A DNA stretch of 41,825 bases, from assembly GCA_022837505.1 (NCBI GenBank), contig JALHFZ010000011.1, positions 1 through 41,825 of the forward strand. The letters are read 5' to 3'. Shown here piece by piece: positions 31,060 through 38,156 of the stretch (position 1 is its first letter; every line of letters begins with the position of its first letter). Under the pieces are notes generated by a model that worked only from the letters and a program-made list of their open reading frames with translations, was not told the origin of the DNA and did not search any database. Both the position numbers and the translations under genes were made by a program. The DNA comes from Synergistaceae bacterium. Lineage in GTDB: Bacteria > Synergistota > Synergistia > Synergistales > Aminobacteriaceae.

Positions 31060-32235
31060 TTATACGGTCTCGGGATCAGCATCGTAGATCTCGCCGGGGA
31101 CAGGGAGGGTCATCGGGGAGAGGGGAGAATCATCGAAGAGACTCCCTTCGAGAACCGAGGCAGCCACATCCGCCGCCGCAAGGGGGAAAGCGATGGACCG
31201 GGCGGCCTTCTCCATGGCTGAGAGAAGGGGGGGATCCGCCGCAAAGGCCAGGAGCAGCCCCTCCACGTCCGATGCCGTACGGGCGAGAATTCCCGCCCCC
31301 TTCTCGTGGAGGTAGGCGGTGTTGTTCGTCTCCTGTTTCGGAATGGGGTTCACGAGGATCATGGGGACGGCGGCGCAGAGGGCTTCGCTGACGGTCAGCC
31401 CTCCGGGCTTGGTGATGAGGATGGACGCCTCTTCCATGAGTTCATCGAGATTGTCGACGAAGCCGAGAATTTTCAGGGTGATGTTCGGAGGAACGGAGAC
31501 TTTCTCGAGATCGACCAGCAGGTCGGTGTTCCTCCCGGTCACCACAGTCACATCAAGGGGAAGGCCCGTCCGGAATATGCCGGCGAGGATGTCCAGGGCC
31601 AGGGCGTTTGCAATGCTGCTGGTCACGAAGAGGAGGGAGAGAGGAGGGGCGAAGGTCCGTTTTTTTCCGGCAAGGCGGGCGAACTTCGGAAGAACGGGGA
31701 TTCCTGACATAACGATCTTCTCCTCAGGCACCCCCGATTCGATCAGCCCCCGGCGTACCCTATCGCTCGGAATGAAATACCGGTCCACATATTCGTTGAC
31801 CCACATTTTATGAAGGCCGAAATCGGTGATGACCGAATAAATCTCCCCCGCATACATCCCCTCGGCCTTCATTCTGGAGAGAACACTCAGGGGGAAGAAG
31901 TGGGTGCAGATGCATTTTCCCGGCTCGTTTTCAGAGATGTACCGCATGAACTTCTTTACATTTTCAAGGGAAATTTTTTCGTACAGCCGCAGAACCACGC
32001 TTTCCTCCCGATCCTTGTTCGTGAGATCGTACATGATTCGGCACGCAAGATGGGAGTGCTCGCTGACAAAAGCGTACACGTCACTGTAGGACCATTTGAA
32101 AAGATCGCTCGAGAAATCGAGAAGGTCCATGATGACATTGGGAACACGCTGTCCGTCAAAGGATTTTTGAAGGGCTTTCGCCGCCATTCTATGGCCGTTT
32201 CCCGCAGTAACGTAGACTATGTGAATAGGGCGCAC
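31060..32235 (-). CDS. MGDG-synthase-like glycosyltransferase (GT28 family)
   Basis: The 391-residue enzyme resembles monogalactosyl- or diglucosyl-diacylglycerol synthases (UgtP type), which transfer a sugar from a UDP-sugar to diacylglycerol at the inner membrane. The N-terminal domain has TAGNGHRMAAKAL, the family glycine loop and lipid-acceptor region. Mid-protein are FPLSVLSRMK and SVITDFGLHKMWV. The C-terminal nucleotide-sugar domain has FVTSSIANALALDIL, ILGFVDNLDELM and LITKPGGLTVSEAL, then NPIPKQETNN, a variant of the usual PIPGQEE-type loop. The start is GTG (32235) after GGGAGG. It is followed by the HD-GYP gene. Glycolipid identity is inferred. Confidence 0.87.
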   Translation of the reverse strand: MRPIHIVYVTAGNGHRMAAKALQKSFDGQRVPNVIMDLLDFSSDLFKWSYSDVYAFVSEHSHLACRIMYDLTNKDREESVVLRLYEKISLENVKKFMRYISENEPGKCICTHFFPLSVLSRMKAEGMYAGEIYSVITDFGLHKMWVNEYVDRYFIPSDRVRRGLIESGVPEEKIVMSGIPVLPKFARLAGKKRTFAPPLSLLFVTSSIANALALDILAGIFRTGLPLDVTVVTGRNTDLLVDLEKVSVPPNITLKILGFVDNLDELMEEASILITKPGGLTVSEALCAAVPMILVNPIPKQETNNTAYLHEKGAGILARTASDVEGLLLAFAADPPLLSAMEKAARSIAFPLAAADVAASVLEGSLFDDSPLSPMTLPVPGEIYDADPETV

Positions 32236-32270
32236 GAAGAGTACCTCCCTCGGGTGAGAGGATATGCCGG

Positions 32271-32300
32271 AAAAACCGGAAAGAAAAAGCTCCCTTCCGG
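32271..32300 (-). terminator. Possible terminator after the LarA gene
   Basis: CCGGAA and TTCCGG pair across a 13-nt loop on the minus strand, followed by TTTTT. The stem is short. It lies between the LarA stop (32354) and the glycosyltransferase start (32235). A larger but T-less dyad (GGGAAAA with TTTTCCC) lies at about 32330-32355. A TACAAT (32318-32323, minus) upstream of this hairpin could be the glycosyltransferase promoter, making the hairpin a leader element. Confidence 0.4.
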
Positions 32301-32353
32301 TTCGGCAGTGTGATCTTATTGTACCGTAAGTAAGGGAAAAGGGGGCGTTTTCC

Positions 32354-33616
32354 CTAAGACTCCACGGGCAGAACGATCCCCCCCTGAGGAATGATGTAGG
32401 CGGTGAAGTCCGGGCCGTATTTTTCCGTAAGAAAGGAGAGTATCTCTTCAGGGTCTTCCGCTTTTTCGCAGAACATGGACCGGCTTTCCTCCCTGTCGGA
32501 GCGGGAGTAGAGCACTATGGGACACTCCCTGGCAAGGGTGGCGAGGTAGAAGAGCTTGTGGGCTCCGAAGCTGAAATCCTCCTCGAAGGCCGCGATTACG
32601 CCGTCGGGGGTGAGCCCCTTTTTCGACCATGCCTCGAAGACCTTGTGGCCGTACCCCTCCGCCAGCTCGGCGAAGAAGACGAGGGTTCCCCCGGGGCGGA
32701 CCGCCCGGGAGGCCATGTAGAGGGCCTTGTGGGCCTGGTACATGTTTATGTCCTTGGGATACCCTCCGGCGGAGAGGAAAACCACGTCCGCCTTCTTCGA
32801 GATGGGGGCGAAGTTGTATTTCCGGAAGGTGGCGATCCCCTCTTTCCAGGCATCCATCCAGTCCCCCCCCACAACCCGGACGATATGCTTCGAGCTGTCC
32901 GAGACGCAGTTCAGTATGAAGTGGAGGGGACAGAATTTTTCCACTCCTTCGACGAGCTCCTCGCTGAGGACATTGCCGTCCACCACGCCGATGCCGACTC
33001 CGGGGGCGGTCATCTTCCGGTGGTTCTCCATGATGGTCTTTCTGCCGGCGACCCCGGGGAAGACGCTCTTCCGCCCTCCGGCGAAACCGGCGTAGTAGTG
33101 AAGCAGCACCTCTCCTATGGCGATCCGGAGATCCGCCTCCCCTACGGTCTTATTCACGCAGAAATTGTTCCCCGTGGAAAGGGTCCCGAGGCAGAGGAGG
33201 TCCGGGGAGTCGCAGTCGTGGTTCTCCACTCTGTACCGGTCAAAGACTGCTTTTCCCACCGTTGCCGAGGTCTCCTCGTCCGTCATGGGCCTGTGGGTCC
33301 CCGTGGCGATAACGATGGCGACGGCCTCGTCAGGTACCCCGAGACGTCCGAGTTCTTCCAGGACAGGGGGCAGCATCTCCGCGCTGGGGGTCGAGCGGGT
33401 CATGTCATTGACGATGATCGCCACCGACCGGGGAGCGAGTTTCGTCACCAGCTCCTCAAGGGAGGGGCCGGCGGTGGGGTTTTTCAACAACTCCGCCACG
33501 GCTCTTCCGAGATCGGGAACGGGTATGCCTCCCGTGGGCTCAAGGACGGCCAGCACGTTCTTATCGGGGATAGTCAGGGTTATCTCTTCCTTCCCCCATT
33601 TCAGTACGGTCTGCAT
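32354..33616 (-). CDS. LarA-family nickel-dependent 2-hydroxyacid racemase/epimerase
   Basis: The 420-residue enzyme belongs to the LarA superfamily, which inverts the C2 configuration of 2-hydroxy acids using the nickel-pincer nucleotide (NPN). Residues needed for catalysis line up with Lactobacillus plantarum LarA: His108 (ATGTHRPM), His173 (LLHYYAGF), Lys183 (GGRKS, cofactor thioamide lysine) and His199 (MENHRK, nickel ligand). Spacing between them is identical to LarA. NDMTRSTP near the N-terminus is also typical. ATG 33616 starts the conserved sequence; the longer frame is rejected. It is the last gene of a dehydrogenase-TAXI transporter operon. No larB, larC or larE is present, so cofactor synthesis would be encoded elsewhere. 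Substrate may not be lactate. Confidence 0.9.
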   Translation of the reverse strand: MQTVLKWGKEEITLTIPDKNVLAVLEPTGGIPVPDLGRAVAELLKNPTAGPSLEELVTKLAPRSVAIIVNDMTRSTPSAEMLPPVLEELGRLGVPDEAVAIVIATGTHRPMTDEETSATVGKAVFDRYRVENHDCDSPDLLCLGTLSTGNNFCVNKTVGEADLRIAIGEVLLHYYAGFAGGRKSVFPGVAGRKTIMENHRKMTAPGVGIGVVDGNVLSEELVEGVEKFCPLHFILNCVSDSSKHIVRVVGGDWMDAWKEGIATFRKYNFAPISKKADVVFLSAGGYPKDINMYQAHKALYMASRAVRPGGTLVFFAELAEGYGHKVFEAWSKKGLTPDGVIAAFEEDFSFGAHKLFYLATLARECPIVLYSRSDREESRSMFCEKAEDPEEILSFLTEKYGPDFTAYIIPQGGIVLPVES

Positions 33617-33623
33617 GAGGAAT

Positions 33624-35603
33624 TCACACTCCTTTCTTCTCCGCCGGCAGAAGGGGGGTACTCCGGCGCTGGGTTCTCTGCCAGAAGAAAACGGCGGCAG
33701 CAAGGGAAACACCGGCTATATCCGTGGTGACTCCGGGGAAAATCAGCAGGACAGCCCCGATAAACATGCCCGCCCTCTGAATGATGTTCATGGGAACGTA
33801 GAGGTAGTTCTGCAGGGACGAGGCGAGGGCGATGACGCCGATGAGGCTCGTCACAGTGGAAAGCCCTATGGAAAGCCAGTCGTTCCCTATGAGCAGGAGG
33901 TCGGGGTTGAAGATGAAGGTGAAGGGGATGAGGAATCCCGCAAGGGAGATCCGGAAGCCCGTCCAGCCCACGGCGGAGGGACTCTGCCCCGACAGCCCCG
34001 CTGCGCCGTAGGAGGCTATGGCCACGGGAGGAGTCAGATTTGAAAGGCAGGCGAAATAGTAGGCGAACATGTGGGCCGCAAGGGGATTGACCCCGAGCTT
34101 CATGAGGGCAGGGGCGGCGATGGTGGCGGTGACGATGTAGCACGCCGTGGTGGGAAGCCCCATTCCGAGGATGATGCAGACGATCATGGTGAGGAAGCTG
34201 GTGAGGATAACGCTTCCCCCCGCAAGGGAGACGATGTTGTCCCCGAGGACAAGGCCGAGGCCCGTGAGATTGGTGATGCCGATGATATTGCCCACCACCG
34301 CGCAGGCGATCCCCACCCCCACGCTCTGACGGGCTCCCGACTCCATCGCCCGGATAAAGGTCGCCCAGGTCAGGCGGGTCTCCTTCGTGAGAAAGCTCAC
34401 TCCTATGGAGGAGATTATTCCGTAGAAGGCCGCGTAGAGAGGGGTCCGGCCGATCAGCAGCAGGTAGACGATGACGATGATGGGGACCATGAGATGCCCC
34501 CTCTCCCTCATCACCTTGACGACAGAGAGGATGTTCTCCCGGGGGATGGGCTTCATCCCCATCTTCACCGCTTCAATGTGGATAACCGAATATTCGGCCA
34601 CGTAGTAGAGGATCGCCGGAATTGCCGCCGCAAGCATGATCACTGCATAGTGCACTCCGAGGAACTCCGCCATGATGAAGGAGGCAGCGCCCATGACGGG
34701 GGGCATGATCATCCCGCCCGTCCCGGCCACGGCGACCACCGCCGAGGCGAAGACCGGTTTGAACCCTGCGCCGGTCATGAGGGGGATGGTGAAGGTGCCC
34801 GTGGCCGCCACGTTCCCCACGGCGCTTCCGTTGATCATCCCCATGAGGCCGCTGGCCACGATGGAGACCTTGGCCTCGCCGCCGATGGTCCTGCCCGCCA
34901 GGGACATGGCAAGGTCCTTGATGAAGCGCCCCATCCCCGTCTCGGTGAGAAAGGCTCCGAAGAGGATGAAGAGGAAGATGTAGGTGGCGGAGACGCCGAG
35001 AGAGATGCCGAAGATCCCCTCAGAGGAGAGAAAAAGCTGGTAGATGATCCGTTTGAAGCTGAACCCCGTATGGCCCAGCACTCCGGGGATATACTCCCCC
35101 CAGTAGCCGTAGGCGAGGAAGATCAGGGAGAGGATCATAAGCTCCTTTCCCACCGTGCGCCGTGTGGCCTCGAGGACGCAGACCACGAGGATGGTCCCCA
35201 TGATGTAGTCCATGGCGATGGCCGTCCCCCTCATGCTGAAGGCGTCGAAGGTGAAGAAGATGTAGAGGCTCGACGAGAGGGCGAGGACAAGCCACAGAGA
35301 ATCGAGCACGGAGGGCCTTTTCCGCGGAGCTCTTCCGCTGCCGGGGTAGAGAAGGAAGGTCAGGAGCAGCAGGAAGGCGAGGTGGACGCTTCGCTGCTTC
35401 ATTGCCATGAGGGTGCCGAACCCCGAGGTGTAAAGATGGAAGAGGGACATACCCACGGCGATCACTGTGATGAGGAGTCCCCATTTTCCGGTGAATTTGC
35501 GGAACCGGGATTCCGCATCCACCTTTTCAAGGACCTTCTCGGCGGATTTCAGTGCCGCGGCTTCGGAGTCTATGTTCTGTACAGGGGTATTTTCAGGTGT
35601 CAC
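33624..35603 (-). CDS. TAXI-type TRAP transporter, fused DctQM permease
   Basis: This is a 659-residue polytopic membrane protein in which the small (DctQ-like) and large (DctM-like) TRAP subunits are fused, the form used with TAXI binding proteins. The N-terminal 200 residues hold the Q part with about four helices after a soluble N-terminal stretch. From about 220 on, the M part has SIVASGLMGMINGSAVGNVAATGTFTIPLM, GGMIMPPVMGAASFIMAEF, CIILGMGLPTTACYIVTATIAAPAL and NLTPPVAIASYGAAGL. The start is GTG (35603) with GGAGG eight bases before. It lies between the TAXI binding-protein gene and the LarA gene (7-bp gap). The imported substrate is probably a 2-hydroxy or 2-oxo acid. Confidence 0.94.
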   Translation of the reverse strand: MTPENTPVQNIDSEAAALKSAEKVLEKVDAESRFRKFTGKWGLLITVIAVGMSLFHLYTSGFGTLMAMKQRSVHLAFLLLLTFLLYPGSGRAPRKRPSVLDSLWLVLALSSSLYIFFTFDAFSMRGTAIAMDYIMGTILVVCVLEATRRTVGKELMILSLIFLAYGYWGEYIPGVLGHTGFSFKRIIYQLFLSSEGIFGISLGVSATYIFLFILFGAFLTETGMGRFIKDLAMSLAGRTIGGEAKVSIVASGLMGMINGSAVGNVAATGTFTIPLMTGAGFKPVFASAVVAVAGTGGMIMPPVMGAASFIMAEFLGVHYAVIMLAAAIPAILYYVAEYSVIHIEAVKMGMKPIPRENILSVVKVMRERGHLMVPIIVIVYLLLIGRTPLYAAFYGIISSIGVSFLTKETRLTWATFIRAMESGARQSVGVGIACAVVGNIIGITNLTGLGLVLGDNIVSLAGGSVILTSFLTMIVCIILGMGLPTTACYIVTATIAAPALMKLGVNPLAAHMFAYYFACLSNLTPPVAIASYGAAGLSGQSPSAVGWTGFRISLAGFLIPFTFIFNPDLLLIGNDWLSIGLSTVTSLIGVIALASSLQNYLYVPMNIIQRAGMFIGAVLLIFPGVTTDIAGVSLAAAVFFWQRTQRRSTPLLPAEKKGV

Positions 35604-35629
35604 AGGTCAAACCTCCATAATATGCAATT

Positions 35630-35655
35630 GGGGGAAGAGAAAAATCTCCTCCCCC
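35630..35655 (-). other. Hairpin between the TAXI binding-protein gene and the permease gene
   Basis: GGGGGAAGAG pairs with CTCCTCCCCC (one mismatch) around a 6-nt loop. There is no T-tract on the minus strand. It lies just after the binding-protein stop and may protect the upstream mRNA or limit read-through, parallel to the terminator at 3524-3563. Confidence 0.5.
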
Positions 35656-35680
35656 GTCAGATGCAGGACGTTTCTTTGTT

Positions 35681-36688
35681 CTATTTCACAATAAGATTAT
35701 CCGGTACGGTGACGCCCTTTTCCTGGAGATATCTGATCGAGCCCGCATGGAGGGGGATGGTCATTCCCTTGAGGGCATTTTCGATAACCGTATAGGCCGT
35801 CGCCTTGTGGGCGGTGACAAGGTCATCGTGATATTCGTAGGTTGCCTTGGTGAGCATGTAGATGAGTTCCTCGTCAATCTTCGCGTCGGTGAAGAGGATG
35901 TTGGCGAGGGCGATGGTCTCGATATCCTTCTCCTGATTGGGGTAGCTCCCAGCCTTTATCGTGAAGGGGAAATACCATGGATACTTCGCCACGATCTCCT
36001 GAATCTTGTCCGGCTCGATGGACATGAGCTCCGCCGTACCCGAGGAGAGCACGTCGATGATCGCTGCCGTGGGAACTCCGCCGGCGATATGGGTTCCGTC
36101 AGTCTGGTTGTTCTTCATAAGGTCTACTGCCTCGTTGTACCCCACGAAGTCGGCGTTGACGTTGACTTCTCCCTGGTCCTTCATGTAGTTGAGGCCGTAG
36201 ACTTCCATCATCTCCCGGCTGTTGACCTCGGTAGCGCTGGCCACCTGGCCGGGCACGAACTTCTTACCCTTGAAGTCGGCAATGGAGTTGATCCCCGACC
36301 CCTTCCGGACGATCCAGTGCATGACGTTGGGGTAGAGGACGAACATCCCCCGCATATCCTTGTAGGGAGGCTTCCCTTCGTAGGTTCCCTTGCCGTTGTA
36401 GGCATAGTAGCAGATTCCGTTCTGTCCGATGGCGATCTGTACCTCTCCGTCCCGCATGAGTTCCACGTTCTGGGGGGTTCCCGCGGTGGACTGGGCGGAT
36501 GCCCGGACGCCCTCGAGATTTTTTCCCCAGATGGAGGCCATGGCGTTTCCTATGGGGTAATAGGCGCCCCCCGTTGTGGCTGTGGCGAGGTTGATGCGGT
36601 AGGTCTTCGCATCGGCCGTTCCGGTCATGGGACCAGCCGCCAGAACAAGTGCAAGAACAACAAAGGCTGCGATGAGAATTTTCTTCAC
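35681..36688 (-). CDS. TAXI-family TRAP transporter solute-binding protein
   Basis: The 335-residue periplasmic receptor begins with a signal peptide (hydrophobic core ILIAAFVVLALVLAA, cleavage near TADA about residue 27). The mature start YRINLATATTGGAYYPIGNAMA is the TAXI signature. Later markers are ASAQSTAGTPQNVELMRDGEVQIAIGQNG, GKKFVPGQVASATEVNSREMMEVYG, GGVPTAAIIDV and YPWYFPFTIKAG. GTG 36688 (encoding VKKIL) follows AGGAGG, so I reject the longer frame that begins at 36841. Known TAXI ligands are few and include glutamate and 2-oxoglutarate; the hydroxyacid enzymes on both sides point to a hydroxy acid here. The 212 bp upstream hold small hairpins but no gene or clear promoter. Confidence 0.93.
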   Translation of the reverse strand: MKKILIAAFVVLALVLAAGPMTGTADAKTYRINLATATTGGAYYPIGNAMASIWGKNLEGVRASAQSTAGTPQNVELMRDGEVQIAIGQNGICYYAYNGKGTYEGKPPYKDMRGMFVLYPNVMHWIVRKGSGINSIADFKGKKFVPGQVASATEVNSREMMEVYGLNYMKDQGEVNVNADFVGYNEAVDLMKNNQTDGTHIAGGVPTAAIIDVLSSGTAELMSIEPDKIQEIVAKYPWYFPFTIKAGSYPNQEKDIETIALANILFTDAKIDEELIYMLTKATYEYHDDLVTAHKATAYTVIENALKGMTIPLHAGSIRYLQEKGVTVPDNLIVK

Positions 36689-36900
36689 TGTCAATTCCTC
36701 CCTTTCGTAATGAACCTGGTATAGATTCGGCCCGGGTCTTTCTTCCTTCCCCCTCCCCGTCTCTCGAGGGAAACTTCCGGCCATGCCTGCCGGGTATCCT
36801 TCATCACCTCCCGTAGTGCCGGCGTGAAGACCGGCCTGCATATTTTCTCAATGCTGCAGGACAGAGAACAGTCTGACTCCGCCCTCTGAAGGGTGAACTC

Positions 36901-38028
36901 TTAAAAAATTCCCTTGTACATTTCCGTATTCTTTTCCGGGCGGTAGTCGCCGAAATATGCCGAGAAATCCATCTTCAGGAATTCGCACATATCGAGGATT
37001 TCGAGGAGGGTGTTCTCGTTGACCGGGATGCCGTTCTTCATCATCTCCGCCACCGCCTCGATCTCTTTTTCGCCGTGGGTGTAGATTCTCGGCTGTCCCT
37101 CCGCCTTCGGGCTGTCCCGGAGCTCCCGCAGGTATTTCGACAGTCCCTCCTTGATTTCCATGGGGTCGCCGAAGATGGCCGGATCCACGGCCGCAAACCC
37201 GTGGCAGATTCCGGCCTTGTTCCCCTGCATGGTATGATTGCTCGTCGTGCCAGAGGAAAGGATGGAGGAAAAAATCTCCGAGAGCATTCCGAATCCGTAC
37301 CCCTTGTGGCTCCCAAGGGTCTCTCCGCTGCCACCCAGGGGCATGATTCCTCCCCCGTTCTTCTCCACGATATTCTTCAGCACTTCCGGGGCGTTCGTCG
37401 TGGGGTGACCGTCCTTGTCGAGGGTCCACCCCTCGGGCATGGGCTCCCCCGTCTTGTTGTAGATTTCCACCTTCCCCCGGGTGACCACCGTGGTGGAGGC
37501 GTCGAAGAAGAACGGATAGGGGTCAGCGGGCATGGAGCAGGCTATGGGGTTGCTTCCCAGCATGGCCATCCTCCCGAAGGTGGGGACCATGATCGCCGCA
37601 CTGTTCGTGAAGCTGAACCCTATCAGCCCCTGATCGCAGGCCATCTTCGCGTAGTACCCTGCAATACCGTAATGATTGGAATTGCGGGCCGTGACCATAG
37701 CCATGCCGCTTTTCCGGGCCTTTTCAATGGCGATTTCCATTGCCCTGTGCCCGATGAGCTGCCCCATCCCTCCGTGCCCGTCGATCACTGCGGAGACCGG
37801 CGTTTCAAAGACGATCTCCGGTTTTGCATGAACGTCGATGAGTCCCTTTTTTATCCCCATGTAGTAGCGGACCATGCGCTGCATTCCGTGACTTTCTATT
37901 CCGTAGAGGTCGCTCAGGAGCAGTACGTCGGTGATAATCCGGCTTTCTCCTTCGTTGAACCCGAAGTTTTGGAAAGCATCAATACAAAGCCTGTTGAGGG
38001 TATCGTAGCTCCAGTTCTTGTAACCCAT
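36901..38028 (-). CDS. Ldh2/malate dehydrogenase-family NAD(P)-dependent 2-hydroxyacid dehydrogenase
   Basis: The 375-residue enzyme belongs to the Ldh2 family, which includes malate, sulfolactate and ureidoglycolate dehydrogenases and diketogulonate or imine reductases. Features are LLLSDLYGIESHGMQRMVRYY (substrate-binding SHG), VIDGHGGMGQLIGHRAMEIAIEKAR, VTARNSNHYGIAGYYAKMA with the catalytic His, MLGSNPIACSMPA, FFDASTTVVTRGKVE, LGGSGETLGSHKGYGFGMLSEIFSSILSSG and GICHGFAAVDPAIF. ATG 38028 starts the conserved sequence; spacing from GGGAG is long (about 11 bases). It is the first gene of the operon with the TAXI importer and LarA. The most likely role is oxidation of one enantiomer of the imported 2-hydroxy acid. 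Confidence 0.92.
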   Translation of the reverse strand: MGYKNWSYDTLNRLCIDAFQNFGFNEGESRIITDVLLLSDLYGIESHGMQRMVRYYMGIKKGLIDVHAKPEIVFETPVSAVIDGHGGMGQLIGHRAMEIAIEKARKSGMAMVTARNSNHYGIAGYYAKMACDQGLIGFSFTNSAAIMVPTFGRMAMLGSNPIACSMPADPYPFFFDASTTVVTRGKVEIYNKTGEPMPEGWTLDKDGHPTTNAPEVLKNIVEKNGGGIMPLGGSGETLGSHKGYGFGMLSEIFSSILSSGTTSNHTMQGNKAGICHGFAAVDPAIFGDPMEIKEGLSKYLRELRDSPKAEGQPRIYTHGEKEIEAVAEMMKNGIPVNENTLLEILDMCEFLKMDFSAYFGDYRPEKNTEMYKGIF

Positions 38029-38084
38029 TATTGCGAGCACTCCCTTACTGTGTATTAGTTTTGAAAGACCGGGGAACCGGATAT

Positions 38085-38120
38085 AGGTTCTCAAAGAGAG
38101 AACCTTTTGTCAAATGTCAA
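38085..38120 (-). promoter_or_regulatory. Inverted repeat and tandem TTTGACA upstream of the Ldh2-TAXI-LarA operon
   Basis: A perfect 8-bp dyad AGGTTCTC/GAGAACCT (38085-38105, 5-nt centre) lies about 60 bp before the first gene. Directly upstream on the minus strand are two tandem TTTGACA units containing TTGACA at 38115-38120 and 38108-38113. Either could be a -35, but I find no good -10 at 16-18 bp. The dyad suits an operator for a substrate-responsive regulator; no regulator gene is adjacent. Confidence 0.45.
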
Positions 38121-38156
38121 ATCCGCCCTCATGCTATTGTACTCTTATTTTCTCCT

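Noticed and set aside
34071..35795. 574-codon plus-strand open frame opposite the TAXI permease
   Set aside because: Its His/Asp/Gly/Glu-rich composition is the antisense shadow of a high-GC membrane gene; it has no domain, and the minus-strand gene is unambiguous.
36689..36841. 51-residue N-terminal extension of the TAXI receptor
   Set aside because: It would bury the signal peptide; GTG 36688 has AGGAGG at good spacing.
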